A stretch of 64,000 bases of DNA from Cenococcum geophilum 1.58 (GCA_001692895.1 KV748224.1:1116001-1180000), one strand, 5' to 3'; positions 23,148 to 35,225 are shown, counted from the first letter of the stretch. The notes: generated from the letters alone by a model not told the origin. A program made the numbers and translations.

Positions 23148-23574
23148 ACGTACTTTATAAGCGAGTCGCGTATATAAGGGAGTCGCGCACTGCAAACCCC
23201 ACCAAAATCGCGATTTTTTGACCCTAGTAAAATCAACCAATTCTTAATAATAATTAATGCAAATTTAATAGCGGCCTATTAATGTAATAACTAACTTATA
23301 TTGGAAGTATTGGAAATCTTATATAAGCGGAAGTAGGTTAAATAAGAAAGTGGGGGCGGAATTACCTCACTTTTTCTATTTAACCTACTTCCGCTTATAT
23401 AAGATTTCTAATACTTCTAATATAAGTTAGTTATTACATTAATAGGCCGCTATTAAATTTGCATTAATTATTATTAAGAATTGGTTGATTTTACTAGGGT
23501 CAAAAAATCGCGATTTTGGTGGGGTTTTGCAGTGCGCGACTCCCTTATATACGCGACTCGCTTATAAAGTACGT
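23148..23574. mobile_element. 427-bp near-perfect palindrome (fold-back MITE) with TA duplication
   Basis: Arms of about 205 bp, beginning ACGTACTTTATAAGCGAGTC, meet at a short spacer (GGGCGGAATTACC-like, around 23361), with TA at 23146-23147 and 23575-23576. The arms are almost identical over their full length. It interrupts the minus-strand chromovirus gag-pol. No coding capacity. The TA duplication and ends suggest a Tc1/mariner-type MITE. Confidence 0.88.
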
Positions 23575-23576
23575 TA

Positions 23577-26029
23577 GTCCTAAATAACTTTTTTATCTAA
23601 CTATATATAGAAATCTTCCTACTTATTGTTATGCCTCTACCTATACTACTTTTAGTACAGCTACTGGAGTGTATACGGCTTATCTATAAGAAAGTATCTT
23701 CTTATTGCTGCGTCGTAATAGCCTTTAGTATGTCGTTCCTTAAACCTAGTTAGGATTCCTAGATCCTCTTCGTTTTCTAGTTTAGTAAGCCACTTAGCTC
23801 TTAGTATGCCTGCCCTAGGCCTATTAGTAATTCTTCGTACTAGCGCTCTATCCCTTATACGTCCTAATATGCTAGATCTCTTATCTAGTTTCTGTTCTTG
23901 CTATACGATAATTCTTCGTCTACATTCTTCTATAGTTTCCTTTAATTTTTGTCTTGCTAATAGATCCTTAAAGTCTTCTTACTTCTTAATCTTAGTATTA
24001 ACTCTTTAATCTTTAGTCTAAACACTGTGTTCTATTAGTAAGTCTTCTAGGTTTATATATCTGTCTCCTAGTCTAGTTGCTGTTTATATTATAGATTCTC
24101 TAATCTATAAAGAAGCTCCTTACTTCTTGCCTATGGGTGTCCTAATTTATACTTTAAATTCTTAGTCCCTTAGATCTTCTAATCCTAAGCTTACTTTTAA
24201 CCTAAGCTTAGCTCTAGCCTTAGTCTATCTAGGCTTACTTAGTATTCTTATCTTATCTTAAGAGTTTTAAATCTTACTTATCTTGTCTTAAGAATCTTAT
24301 ACCTATAGGAACTTCTATCCTAAGCTTATTTATATATCTCTAAACTAAGCTACTACTCTACTTTATCGGTTTTTGTCTATTATAGGTCCTTAAGCTTACC
24401 TTATCTTATTTTAAGAATCTTAGTTATCTCTTATCTCGTCTTAAGAATCTTAAGCCTTTAGCCTTTTGCCTTTATCGAGTGCCGAAGTAATTCGCTATCC
24501 TACTTCTCTTACGTCTTGCGAAGCGATAGACATCGTGTTTAGTAGGGTCTTAATCCCTACTAATATTCCCTATTTTGTAGTAGAATTATCCTTTGCTTTT
24601 ATTATAATATCTCTAATAGCTATATATTCCTAGTAAACCGCTCTTATTACCTTATCGTCACGGAATATTTCGCCTACGTTAAACTTATTGTCCTTAATAT
24701 CTAATCTGCAAACTAGTTCGTTAGTACCTTTATATCCTATAGGTGCTGGCTCCTATAGCTAGTAGCTTATACTATACTTAGCGTCTTTATAAATTCGGTA
24801 TACGTTATTATAATAAAATGTAAAACTTTTAATTAAACACTCTTTTATTCCTTATAGCATATTATTATCCCTCTATACATATATATCGTCTACTATTAGT
24901 CTAGTTCCCTTTATTATATAGTATCTCTAGCCATCTTTATAATCCCTTATAAAGTAACCTTGTTTCCCGCAATTTATATAAGCTCCCTCTCTAAACTATT
25001 GCTTTTGCTATAGAGTCTGCCTAAACGTCTTCTACTACTAAGATCCTTAGTTTAGCCTCTACTTCTTAGACCTTTAATTACTTAATCCTTATCCTCTAGG
25101 TTTCTATAGTTTCTTACTCTATCTCTTATAGGCTTCTTTAGTACCACTTAGGTCTATTAGCTCTACGCCATATTATAGTTTCTAACTTAGCTTTAGTTAT
25201 TATGTGCTTTACGCCTTATATAACTATAGAACTCTATCCTAACCTCTCTTAGCCTATTCCCTTTAGTAGATCTAATTATTAATCTTAATCGCCTAATCTA
25301 TTAGTTCCTTTAGGGTATCTGTATCTTTTATTAGGATAATTACGTCCTAGACTTTAGCCTTAAGTCCCTATTTATACTATACTATAAGCGCCCTATTATT
25401 CCACTCTACTTATATCGCTAACGTCTAGAACTGCGTTATATACTTAATTGCTAAGGTTTATTATATAATGTTTTAGAGTTTCCTTTCCGCCGTAGTCGTC
25501 GCCTTTAGGTCTCTAAATATTTGTGTAAGTTGCTCTATAAATCTATTTTAGCTTAAGAACATAAACCGTACCTCTTAGTTCGTTATTGTTATTCTATTTG
25601 CCTAGATTTCTATAAGGTAAGGCTTAAACTACTTAAATGCTCTTCCTAATAGAAACAATCCTATATATACTATTTAATCCATAGGTATTACCAGCTTAGC
25701 TCCCTCTTGCGTGACCTTAAAATGCATTTATATAAGGAATCCTTTAAGCTTTAATCTTTCTCCTAAGTACCTTTTGATTAATAGTAATTTAACCTTTACT
25801 ACGCCTATCCCATTAATCCTATTTTCTAGCATTACATTATTCTCTGTTAACTAGTTAACTATCTCTTATAACTTTCCAACTGTTATAGGTTGCTGTAAGT
25901 TAGTGTCTGCTATACTAGTGTCGTTACCTAACCTTAATGTAGTTGCTGCCGTTAATGGCGTTATAGTGGCTGCTTTTAGTGGCATATTGTCCGACTTTTT
26001 GTATTAATACTATAACTAAGTAGTAATTG
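23577..26029 (-). pseudogene. Chromovirus gag (RIP-mutated)
   Basis: Gag starts near 25983 in the minus sense (MPLKAATITPL) and carries a CCHC zinc knuckle near 24975-24930, read as NCGKQGYFIRDY with the first and last Cys changed to Tyr. Stops of the TAG/TAA type are frequent. Confidence 0.75.
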
Positions 26030-26457
26030 TGTAACGGAACCTTATAGTAAGAACTACGGTAGGTCCTGTTATTGGGCTAGGTGTATAGGAAATGCAAGTA
26101 TAAAAGTTAACATAATATAATAACAACTGGTAGAGTGGTTGCCTAACAGATTAACTTTAATTATATTCTAAGAATTACTACAAGGAAGGAACTATCTAGG
26201 TAGGGACTAAGGGTCCTTAAATACACAACCGTACTCTTATGAAATCCTTCTTATACGTGATGTACGTCTTATACGTAAGGTACGTAAGTTCCTCTTATTC
26301 CTCTTGTTTAATACGTAGCACATTATATAACCTCGGCTACTATTCCTCGTCACATGGTTCTATCGGCTCCATCCTAAACCGTGCCTAAATTAACCAACTA
26401 GCTTCTTCCGTCTCTTCTCCAAGTAGTCGTAACATCGTACTTAAAGCGTCCGTAACA
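26030..26457 (-). repeat. Chromovirus 5' LTR
   Basis: 428 bp, TGTAACGG to CCGTAACA, better preserved than its partner at 9307; followed on the right by the ATTAA duplication. Confidence 0.93.
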
Positions 26458-26462
26458 ATTAA

Positions 26463-27560
26463 GGGAGGCTAATAAGGGCGGTAGAAAGGTTGCCTTTAGC
26501 AGCTAATTTAGGTAAGCGATAACTTATTAATATAGAAGTTAAACTTACTAATCCAGTAAGCAACAACGCCAACGTAATTGCGCTTATTTCCTCCCGTCCA
26601 AAGGTCGCTACTAATATTAACCTTACTAATACTCTCCCTTAGAAGGCCTTCGATTGTAAGCTATTGCTTAGGTAGAGCTTTAAGCACCTATTCGCTAATA
26701 ATGCTAGCTAAGGTAGCAGCTAAATAAGGTGCAGTAAGTAGCTTTTTAAGCCGTAAGCTACATGCCTGCCAAAAGGTTATATTATTAACAATAATCCAAT
26801 CTATATAGTTCTAATTATATTTCTCGCTATTAAATGGTGTTTAAGAGTTCGCTGCTTTAGATTTAGTAGTAGACTTTAAAGTTGCGGTAATAGCAACTTT
26901 AAAAGGGCTGCCTGGTAGAGACGTTGATAATTTAACGTTTTCGCTGTCTCGTATAATAATAATATTATGCCATTTTCTTATATGCCTTACTACTCCAGTA
27001 GTACTTTTTAATAGATACACGCCCTCCTAGTATTGTTTAGAGGTATAGTAGAGCTTATAAACCTACTAGCGCCTACCCTCTTTATTCTCAATATCTGCAC
27101 CATGCCTATAGATTAGTGAGGGTGTAAAACTAGTATTAACGTGCCGCTTGTGCCTGGCTTAATAGTAAGGTTCTTTTAATAGGTTTAAATTATGGCGAAG
27201 CTCGTCCTACTTAATTATAAAGATATAAGAAGCTATAGCGTTGCCTAATCGTGTATTTAATAGAGTTGGTTAAGGTAGAGTAGGTATTTTAGGCACCTTA
27301 CTACCCTACAATTTAGGCGCGTTGTTAATTAGAATAGGGGAATTACGCGTTAACGGTGTTAAATTTAATAATAATAAAGACGGTAAGGGTAAGGGCGAGG
27401 TTTTAGGCCTTCATTTGGCTCGTTAGAAGGGGTTAAGAGGCATAGTATTAAAGGTAGTTAAGGTAATAGAGGTTAGAAGATAATTAAGAAAACTCTATGG
27501 GGATAGGCGTAAGCAAATATAACTAATAAAACGCGTTCTAGTGGTAGACTACGCTAAACC
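26463..27560 (-). pseudogene. hAT transposase, N-terminal part with BED-type zinc finger (RIP-mutated)
   Basis: Minus-strand translation near 27105-26960 gives HGADIENKEGRR, VYKLYYTSKQY, EGVYLLKSTTGVVRHIRKWHN. This matches a fungal hAT BED-type finger, C-x2-C then H-x-H-like, with Cys changed to Tyr and Trp changed to stop. Sequence toward 26463 leads into the middle part at 9306 across the chromovirus. Confidence 0.82.
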
Positions 27561-27689
27561 TATTAATCTTGGCATATTTAATTGCTGCATTCCCAAGCGA
27601 TCTAATTAGATTAATACTGCACACCTCATTTAAAATCGTACACCTTAATACCAAAAGTCTATCACGAACCACCCCTCCGTTAGTGAGAT

Positions 27690-27802
27690 TTTATATCAAT
27701 CAATTGCAGGCGCTTGATGAGAATTCCTGGTTGCGATTGATTGCTTATTAATCAATCAATCGCAGGCGCGCTCGTCAAGCGGCTTGCCTGTCGAACACAC
27801 TG
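27690..27802. repeat. hAT right terminal inverted repeat and subterminal motifs
   Basis: Ends ...TTGCCTGTCGAACACACTG; CAATCAATTGCAGGCGC, GGTTGCGATTGATTGC and CAATCAATCGCAGGCGC lie just inside, matching the left subterminal motif. Confidence 0.85.
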
Positions 27803-27810
27803 TACGTACA
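27803..27810. repeat. hAT target-site duplication, right copy
   Basis: TACGTACA, identical to 7128-7135. Confidence 0.93.
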
Positions 27811-28500
27811 TTTATTGGTGCAGTCAGATGAAGTGTGTTCTCAGAGAAGCTCCGTATCATCCTAGAGTTTTTTCCGTGCCAGAATATGTGGCCCGAACGG
27901 AACTCTATTGAAATCGGAGTTAAGACGATCAAAGCAAACGAGGACGACTCGTTCCGGAATGAGGCAGAGCACTTCTAATTATTGTTAGAAGTACACATGA
28001 CAGTTACATGAAATGAACCTCCGGCAATTGCCGCACTACTGTACTATATATTGTAGATTTACTCTAAGGATGCATTCCAGTGCATCCTGTGGTGTCGAAC
28101 TGAGAATGACGTACTTATCACTGTTTTTGATACCTAGTACCCTATGTCTCATTACCCCGCTATTTACCATCATATGTCTCATCGAATGTCTAATTACCTG
28201 TTTCCACTACCGAATGACGACTACGTCGTCATTCTATTTATCACCTATCTGGTGTATATATAGAGGTCTTAGAGCCACATTCAATACTACACACGAGTCC
28301 TCATTTTCGGACCTTATTTTCAGGTCAACATGTGGTCATCACATGGTTCATATTGATGGATGATTTATGTGAAATTCCACTGCCTGAACCTTGCTTTGTC
28401 CGCATTAACTTGTCCAAACGGCCCTGCTTTGCCAGGACTCTCTCTTACATTTACATTTCGAGTGGCTACTCTATATGAAGAGCAAAATCTTCATTACCTG
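27811..28500. other. No gene recognised
   Basis: Low-complexity-free sequence between the transposon and the SDR pseudogene. Open frames (28013-28363 and 28360-28662) overlap the pseudogene's 5' part or lack domains. Confidence 0.5.
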
Positions 28501-28504
28501 AAAT

Positions 28505-29567
28505 GTGGCTTCATTACAAGCTGTTCGCTCATCCAACTCTCTGATTTCCACTACCCTGCTACCAGGTCTTGTGGCTGTCTTTGTTGGTACGAGCGGAATT
28601 GGCGAAACAGCACTGAAATAATTTGCAAGGCAAGTTGTTCGTCCTGTCTGCTATATTGTTAGTCGCTCTCGAGAAGCCGCCGAGAAAATCATTGCTGAAT
28701 GCAAGACATCCAATCCTGATGGCCAATATATTTTCATTAAAGGGGTTATTAGCTTGATGAGTGGGGTGGACAGAGCGTGCGAAAAGATTACGAGCAAAGA
28801 GAGTGTCATTAATCTCTTGTTTTTGACGCCGATGGTCCCTGACTTCAATCGCAGTGGTATGTGTATCACTGGTTGAAAATCTTTAAATTTTAATCCCATA
28901 TCTAGTAACCGCCGAGGACCTTCACCTCGTCACCGCATTGGGATATTATGCACGTATGCTCTTCGCTCTCCGTCTGCTGCCACCGCTTACCCGTACAAAA
29001 TCGCTTTCCCGCGTTTTTGACATTGCTGCGGGTGGTCTTGAAGGCAAGATAGATCTGACAGATTTCTAAGCCCTGAACCTTTCGTTGCTATCACTCCGTG
29101 GCCATCTTGCAACGCTAACTAAGTTTGGTCTTGAAAGTCTGGCTATACGGGCCCCCAGTGTTAGCTTCATTCAGACCTTTCCCGGCATTGTTGTAACACC
29201 TTTTTTTGATACCTTTGCCGGCGATATCAGAGCTGCCATGAGGAGTTGGTCATGGCTTGCTAGCAGGTGGATCGCAGTACCTATAGAGGAGAGTTGGGAG
29301 AGGAATCTGTTTCTTCCGACAAGTGCGCGGTATCCTCCAGCGGCTAGAGCTGATGCTTCAGGTGTTCGGTTGGTTGACGGAATGACAGTGGCTCGAGGGA
29401 TACATGGAAAGGCTGGTAGCAGTGTCTGCTCGCTTGGTTGGGGCGGAGAGAGCACGCCGGAGAAGATGGAGAAGCTGCTAACGAAATATCGGGATGAAGG
29501 CATGGTGGACAAGGTTTGGGAGGATCTAGGAAGTGTGTTTAAAAGGACTACTGGGAGCAGACAGTAA
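28505..29567 (+). pseudogene. Short-chain dehydrogenase/reductase (SDR), decayed
   Basis: Reading restored by eye shows the Rossmann motif AVFVGTSGIGETALK, then CYIVSRSREAAEKIIAEC, a central DLHLVTALGYYARMLFAL segment and a long C-terminus ending KVWEDLGSVFKR. This arrangement is like atypical fungal SDRs of about 330-350 residues that sit near secondary-metabolism genes. An intron lies at about 28857-28904 (GTATGT to ATCTAG). Two in-frame TAA codons (about 28619 and 29069) fall where Gln is plausible, and the expected start codon reads AATGTGG. The last exon (29085-29567) stays open. No flanking biosynthetic genes are present, so its former substrate is unknown. Confidence 0.8.
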
Positions 29568-29962
29568 CTAGTGCGGATTAATTTCTCTCTTAGTGTTTTC
29601 TTCCAATATTTATGGCTATGGTAATACTATAAAGCTCTTTATTCGCGGCTGGCAACTTGTACAGCTGGTCTACACTCCCTAGGGATTCTAATTAGCTCAA
29701 GGAACCTGAGAGCAAATCAATTGATGCTGTTTGCGAGGTTCGAGGACATGCAGGCTCAATAAAATTACTCGCTTATCTCTCATTTTGGAGATAGGTATGG
29801 AAGGAAATATTAAAGGAGCAGTCGAGGGATGAGGGCGGCAGGAATTAAATTACGTCTGAAGCTTGAGCTCGGACCATCGCTTAATTGAAGTCCCTAAGCT
29901 TCATTGCAACATCACAGGCCCGACTCCTCAGAGGTCGCGGCCATGATAATCGAATGGTGACC
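29568..29962. other. Intergenic, probable 5' region of VPS16
   Basis: No gene seen. Probable promoter and leader of the downstream gene; an upstream in-frame ATG at 29954 is an alternative start. Confidence 0.5.
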
Positions 29963-32750
29963 ATGTCGAAACCCACGGCCAACTGGGAGAAAGTGGGCGA
30001 CCGCTTCTACCGGAAGGTACAGCTCTATACCGCTGTCTTCGATCAGGATCTGGAGCTGGAGAACTACGTTGTAGTTGGAGCACCATACAGCGGCGCTGTG
30101 GGTAGGCTTCAATCCTAGGTTGAGCACCGTGTCTGGACGCTGACAAAACTAGCCATATACCGGGATGAAGGGAAACTTCATTCATACCGAGGCACACAGG
30201 CGGCGAAATCAAGCATCGATATCTATAGCTGCGCCGGGAAATTGATTCGGCGCATCAATGTATGCATCTCGGTTTCCGGAACAATGTCGTTGGAGCTGAC
30301 TTTCATAGTGGGATAAAGGGTCTATAAAGGGTCTGGGGTGGTCTGAAGATGAAAAGCTTCTAGTAGTGACAGAGGACGGAACGGTTCGGTGCTACTTCGA
30401 CCTCCAAGGCGACTTCGTTCCATTTACCTTAGGCCATGTCAGTACCTGCAGATGCTCTCATACATACGTACATACGTATTGATTATCATCTAGGGTGCGG
30501 AAGAGTATGGTGTTCAGTCTTGCAGATTCTGGTCCTCCGGTTTTGTTGCTTTGCTAGGTAACAATCATCTAATCTCAGTAAGCCGATATGACGAGCCACG
30601 ACCGAAACTGCTCGCAATACCTCCAACGGATCCTGTCGTATCATGGTCCATCATTCCCCCGGCGTACTCTTTATCGAGATCAGTAGAAGTAATACTTGCA
30701 ATTGGGAAGACGGTATACGTTGTCGATGCTACGGACGCAGAAGATCGCGAGCTACCGGCAGGCCCTTTCAGGCATATTAGCGTCTCTCCCAAGGGCGAAT
30801 TCCTGGCATTCTATACAGAGGACGGTAAAGTGTGGGTAGTCAGTGGTGATTGGACGGAGAAGCTCTCTGAGTATGACTCTCGGGCGAAAACAGTACCCAA
30901 GGATATGCAATGGTGTGGGAGCAATGCTGTAGCGTTGGCATGGGAAGACGAAGTTCATCTTATTGGGCCTAAAGGCGCCGCAACGAAGTAAGTCCTGAAG
31001 CTTGTAGGAAGATAAGCAAGACTTATTGATTGTTAGATTCTATTACGACGCCTGGGTACACCTTATCGCAGATATGGATGGCATAAGACTGCTCACCAAC
31101 GACGTTTGTGAATACATACAGAAAGTCCCGGGTAGGTTTAATTCTTTGTACAGAACGATTCTTCTAACACTGGTTAGACGTGACCGAAGAGGTTTTCAGG
31201 CTGGGATCGACCTCCCCTGCTCCTGTATTATTAGAAGCTGCAGAGCAACTAGAGAGGAAGTCTCCAAAAGCAGATGATCTCATACAGCTAATCCGCCCAA
31301 ATCTTGCCGAAGCTGTAGATATATGCGTCAAAGCGGCTGGCCATGAGTTTAATATCCACTGGCAGAAACAACTGCTGAAAGCTGCCTCTTTTGGCAAGTC
31401 TGTTCTAGATCTTTACAACAGCGACGATTTTGTCGACATGTGTGAGACGTTGCGCGTTTTGAATGCAGTTCGCTTTTATGAGATAGGACTTCCTTTATCT
31501 TACGATCAATTTAAACGCCTTAGCCCTGATAAACTCATCGAAAGGCTCATTAATCGCCATGAATATCTACTCGCTCTCCGAATATCTGACTACCTCCGTT
31601 TGCCAACGGACAAGATATATGTCCGCTGGGCAAGCCAAAAGGTTCGGGTATCCACCGAAGACGAGGAAAGCATCTGTCGCCTAATTGTCCAGAAGCTTCA
31701 CGGCAAGCAGGGTGTTTCTTTTGAGGAGATCGCCCGCTCGGCTTACGATGAAGGTCGAGCGCGACTCGCAACTGAACTACTTAACTATGAGCCTCAGGCT
31801 GGTAAACAAGTACCGCTCCTTCTAGGAATGAAAGAGGATACGATAGCACTCGACAAAGCCATCGAGAGTGGAGACACTGACCTCATATTCCATGTTCTTT
31901 TGCATCTACGGAAGAAACTCCCATTAGCTAGCTTCTTCCGCACTATAAACAGCCGCCCCGTGGCAACTGCGCTCGTCGAGTCCACGGCACTTCATCAAGA
32001 TCGAGAACTGCTCAAAGACTTGTACTACCAAGATGATCGTCGGCTCGATGGATCCAACCTTTTGCTTTCGGAGGCTTTAAATCAACATGATACTCCTTCA
32101 CGTATTGACAAGCTCAAACTCGCCGCAAAATTATTACAAGATTCTCGGGACCACACCTTCCAGCTCAAAGCAATCGAGGAGACGCAGCGCCTGCTGAAAA
32201 TGCAAGACGCCTTTGAAAAGGACCTTGGGCCCGGTTTCACCGGCCTCTCAATCAATGAAACGATGTTCAAGCTCATCAAACTGGGCAACATGAAGCGGGC
32301 GCAAAAAGTTCAATCTGAGTTCAAGGTGACAGAAAAGACATACTGGTGGATTCGACTAAGGGCTCTAGTGGTAAAGAGGGATTGGAATGAGTTGGAGGAG
32401 ATCGCAAAAACAAGGAAGAGTCCGATCGGGTGGGAGGTACGTTTTGCTCCATATTGCTTGCCCTCCTCACTCAACACACTGACCTTTTCTTCATGTAGCC
32501 CTTTTTCAACGAGATATTATCGGCTGGTAACACACGACTGGCATCGAACTTCATCCCAAAATGTACTACGCTCCCAGTCTCAGACCGCATTGAGATGTGG
32601 GTCAAGTGCGGCTTGGTTGTGAAAGCTGGAGAAGAAGCTCTTAGGGCCAAAGACCGAAATAGCCTGGAAGTGCTCAAGAGCAAGGCTACGGGAAGTGCAG
32701 TTCACGAACTGGATAGGATGATTGGACAACTGCCGCCATCACGCAGATAG
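29963..32750 (+). CDS. VPS16: Vps16, core subunit of HOPS/CORVET tethering complexes
   Basis: Seven exons: 29963-30101, 30153-30259, 30309-30437, 30494-30987, 31037-31131, 31178-32436 and 32499-32750, joined in phase to 824 residues, close to the usual 800-840. All six introns have GT-AG ends and are 46-62 bp. The N-terminal part (start ANWEKVGDRFYRK, then KGLGWSEDEKLLVV and WSIIPPAY) is the beta-propeller Vps16_N domain. From about residue 330 (EVFRLGSTSPAPVLLEAAEQLE) the Vps16_C alpha-solenoid runs to the end, including HEYLLALRISDYLRLP and EIARSAYDEGRARLATELL. Known role in the family: class C Vps core for endosome-vacuole docking and fusion, on the cytosolic face of endosomes and vacuoles. 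It is convergent with the kinesin gene 285 bp downstream. No lesions seen. Confidence 0.95.
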
Positions 32751-33034
32751 GATGAGATATTTGAATACCATGTACAATTTCATGTTACCGTACGAATACT
32801 ACTATACTGATTCGAAGAGTACCAAGTGTCTCGCTTTTGCAGATACCTCAACTGGAGGACCTGCGTCGATATAATTATAAAGTTCGCTCATTTGCACAAT
32901 CCAGGCAAAGATCACGAATCCAACGCTAACGTTTCATGCAGTCATCACGCTATAATAACCAAATCCTTGCATTCAACCAAACTCGCGCCAAGAACCCATT
33001 TCCGATCCATCCCTTGCCCAAGACTGTACAAACT

Positions 33035-35225
33035 TCAGTTGATGTAGACTTCTGACAAAGCCTCTCTGGGACCAAAGCGGGAGTAATCGTCTCCGACCTT
33101 TCTCCTGAACAGTCCTAAGTCCTTTAAGAACTCATTCGCTTGCGCATGCAGCTCTTTCGCTAAGTCATCGTCATCGTAGCCTGAATCTTCTTCATCAGTG
33201 AGATCGCCATCATCAAGAACTACGTTCTCTTTCTCATCACCCTCTCGACCCTTCTCGACCGCATCCTTCTCATCACCAAATTCTGAACCCTCCATATCTC
33301 TAGGCGGCGGAATGATAATGGGATTCTTCAGCTCTCCCAACGCGAGGGCTAAATGGCGTCTTAGCGCCTCGATTTCACCCCTCAGGGCTGCATTGACAGG
33401 TCTAAGCTCCTCGACCTCGTTGGTCAGGGCGCGGATCTTGCACTCGCTGACCTGGCGTGTCTCCACCATCAGCCGCTGCATCTTGGCAACCTGCTTCTGG
33501 TAGTCTTCCAGCTCCGTTGCCTCTTCGCGCTTGCGCAGCGATGCGGCATTAACGCTGACCTGTAGCGATCGGATCTGCTCTGCCATTTCGAGGATTTGCG
33601 CGTCACGTTGCGCTGAGGACAGACAATCTTGATTGACGCTGGCGCGCGTACGGATGCGCTTAGCTTGGTCGGCATAGCGGAGCGTGGAGAGCGTTTCGTC
33701 GTAGTCGGACGGGCTGATGCACGCCACCATCGCTGTCTTGGAGTTGCCGCCGAGTGAGTCCTTCAGCAGCCAGGTGAGCACCGAGTCGCGGTACGGCACA
33801 ACATCTTTGATCCGGCGGTGGCCTTTGCCAGGGGCACGACGTGGATCGGCGAGCGCGGCAATAACGCGGCCTAGTGTTGTGAGGGACTTGTTGATCTGTC
33901 CACCCTCCTTCAGACGTTGGCCTGTGGCTTCTGTGGATTTAGCACGTTCTGAACCAGCAAGATCGACGAGCCGCATGCGGGCACAACGCTCGATTGTTTC
34001 GTCCGAGAGGAGGGAGTGTTGGATTTGCTTGAGTTGGATGGTGAAGACAGCGTGTGAGCGCGATGAGGTGTCATTCATTTTAGTAGAGGCTGTTGTGCGA
34101 GTCTAATACCGCACCGACAGATTAGTATATGACTCGTTACAGATTTGTACTGAAACTGTAGTGAATCCTGTTTCTCACTTGATCACCCATTTTCATGAGT
34201 CGCTCTACATCGGCATAGCTCTTTACCTCCGCTTCGGTCAAGCCCTGGACGTAAACCCCGTCGGTCTGCGATTCGCGAATCTTTAGATACATAGGTGGAG
34301 TGATGCGGGGCACAAGCAGATCACGGACGTGCTCATTGTACACCTCGAAGTAGGAGACGTGGACGTGATAATTGGTGTTTGGGGAGGGATCCTGCTGGAT
34401 TCGCTCAAATAGCTCTTCGCAAGTTCGCGGAATCAAGCCAGGCTGTTCCGGTGTGCCCATCATTGTATAACTCTTTCCAGAGCCTGTTTGGCCATATGCA
34501 AATATGCAGGTATGGTAGCCATCGAAGTTGTGATCGAGAAACTCCTCACCAAAAGATCTGTAAACATCTTCTTGATGCGCATAATGGGGATCTGCCTCGT
34601 CATGCGACCAGAATGATTTGTCGAAGGTAAATTCCTTGTCCTCGTAGGCTCTGCGAGTACTGGAACGACCAGTGTCAGGGTCGAAGTCGTTGGGAGCCAG
34701 AAGAGTTGTTGTTTGTGTTCCAGGATCCATGCGGACAAGACATTTCGCTCCACGTTCTCGCTCTAGTCTGGATTAGATATTGCAGTTGTGAATTGACATT
34801 ATGTTCGTGGCCGTCTTACCTCTCTTGACGAAACCTCTTACTCGCACGACAACTTTGACATTGCCAGCGTCATCCGCCGCGTGCGAGGGAGCCATCCAAG
34901 TAGCCGGCTCTGAGGCTCGCAGCGAGGGCGCGGATGCAGAGGATTCGAAGGACGAAGTGAGACTGCGATAAAGTCTAGGATCCAAGGCCATGTCTTCGAG
35001 AATTTGGAAAGCGTGGTGGAGGGCTTCTCTTGACTTGTGTCCGCGAAGAGAGTGCATGGACGAAGAAGCGAGAGCTCGTTGACTCGCGGTAATTCCCAAA
35101 GCGGTAAAATGTAAACACGGATCTTTTCGAGGACTAGGCGAATGGCGGCGCGACGTCAGAGTGCCAAGACTCCCCACTGAGAAAACCTTCAACAACAAAT
35201 CCTGGCAGCGAATGAGGCTGCGCAT
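33035..35225 (-). CDS. Kinesin motor protein, kinesin-3-like short form
   Basis: Exons 35225-34820, 34762-34179 and 34102-33035 give 685 residues. The motor domain starts near residue 122 ([14 protein letters not shown]). It has the P-loop [10 protein letters not shown] (about 226), a long [14 protein letters not shown] region, switch [12 protein letters not shown], switch [12 protein letters not shown] and [14 protein letters not shown]. After the neck come a coiled coil with heptads and an acidic tail ([15 protein letters not shown]). The motor resembles fungal kinesin-3 (Unc104/KIF1 type), but the tail is short and I see no FHA or PH domain, as in the fungal short kinesin-3 class. Expected role is ATP-driven transport along microtubules. 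Start uncertain: the in-frame Met at 34895 ([12 protein letters not shown]) would give a conventional motor N-terminus, while 35225 keeps the whole open frame. Confidence 0.88.

Larger units (their letters stand above)
9307..26457 (-). mobile_element. Full-length Ty3/gypsy chromovirus, nested inside the hAT
   Basis: Two direct 428-bp LTRs (9307-9734 and 26030-26457), beginning TGTAACGG and ending CCGTAACA (CCGTAATA in the left copy), are flanked by ATTAA at 9302-9306 and 26458-26462. Coding order on the minus strand from the right is gag with a CCHC knuckle, protease, reverse transcriptase, RNase H, integrase and chromodomain-like tail. The pol region is interrupted by four insertions. All domains are littered with RIP-type stops. 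Gag begins shortly after the right (5') LTR, near 25985. Confidence 0.93.
7136..27802 (-). mobile_element. hAT-superfamily DNA transposon, carrying nested insertions
   Basis: The termini are inverted repeats of about 19 bp, beginning CAGTGTGTTCGACAGGCAA, flanked by an 8-bp duplication (TACGTACA). Both the 8-bp duplication and the CAGNG-type end are hAT hallmarks. Removing the two direct insertions (solo LTR 8669-8875 and chromovirus 9307-26457, each with one target copy) leaves about 3.3 kb, a normal fungal hAT length. The transposase is on the minus strand and is full of RIP-type stops, so the element is dead unless mobilised in trans. Everything between 7136 and 27802 entered the locus with or into this one element. 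Confidence 0.92.
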
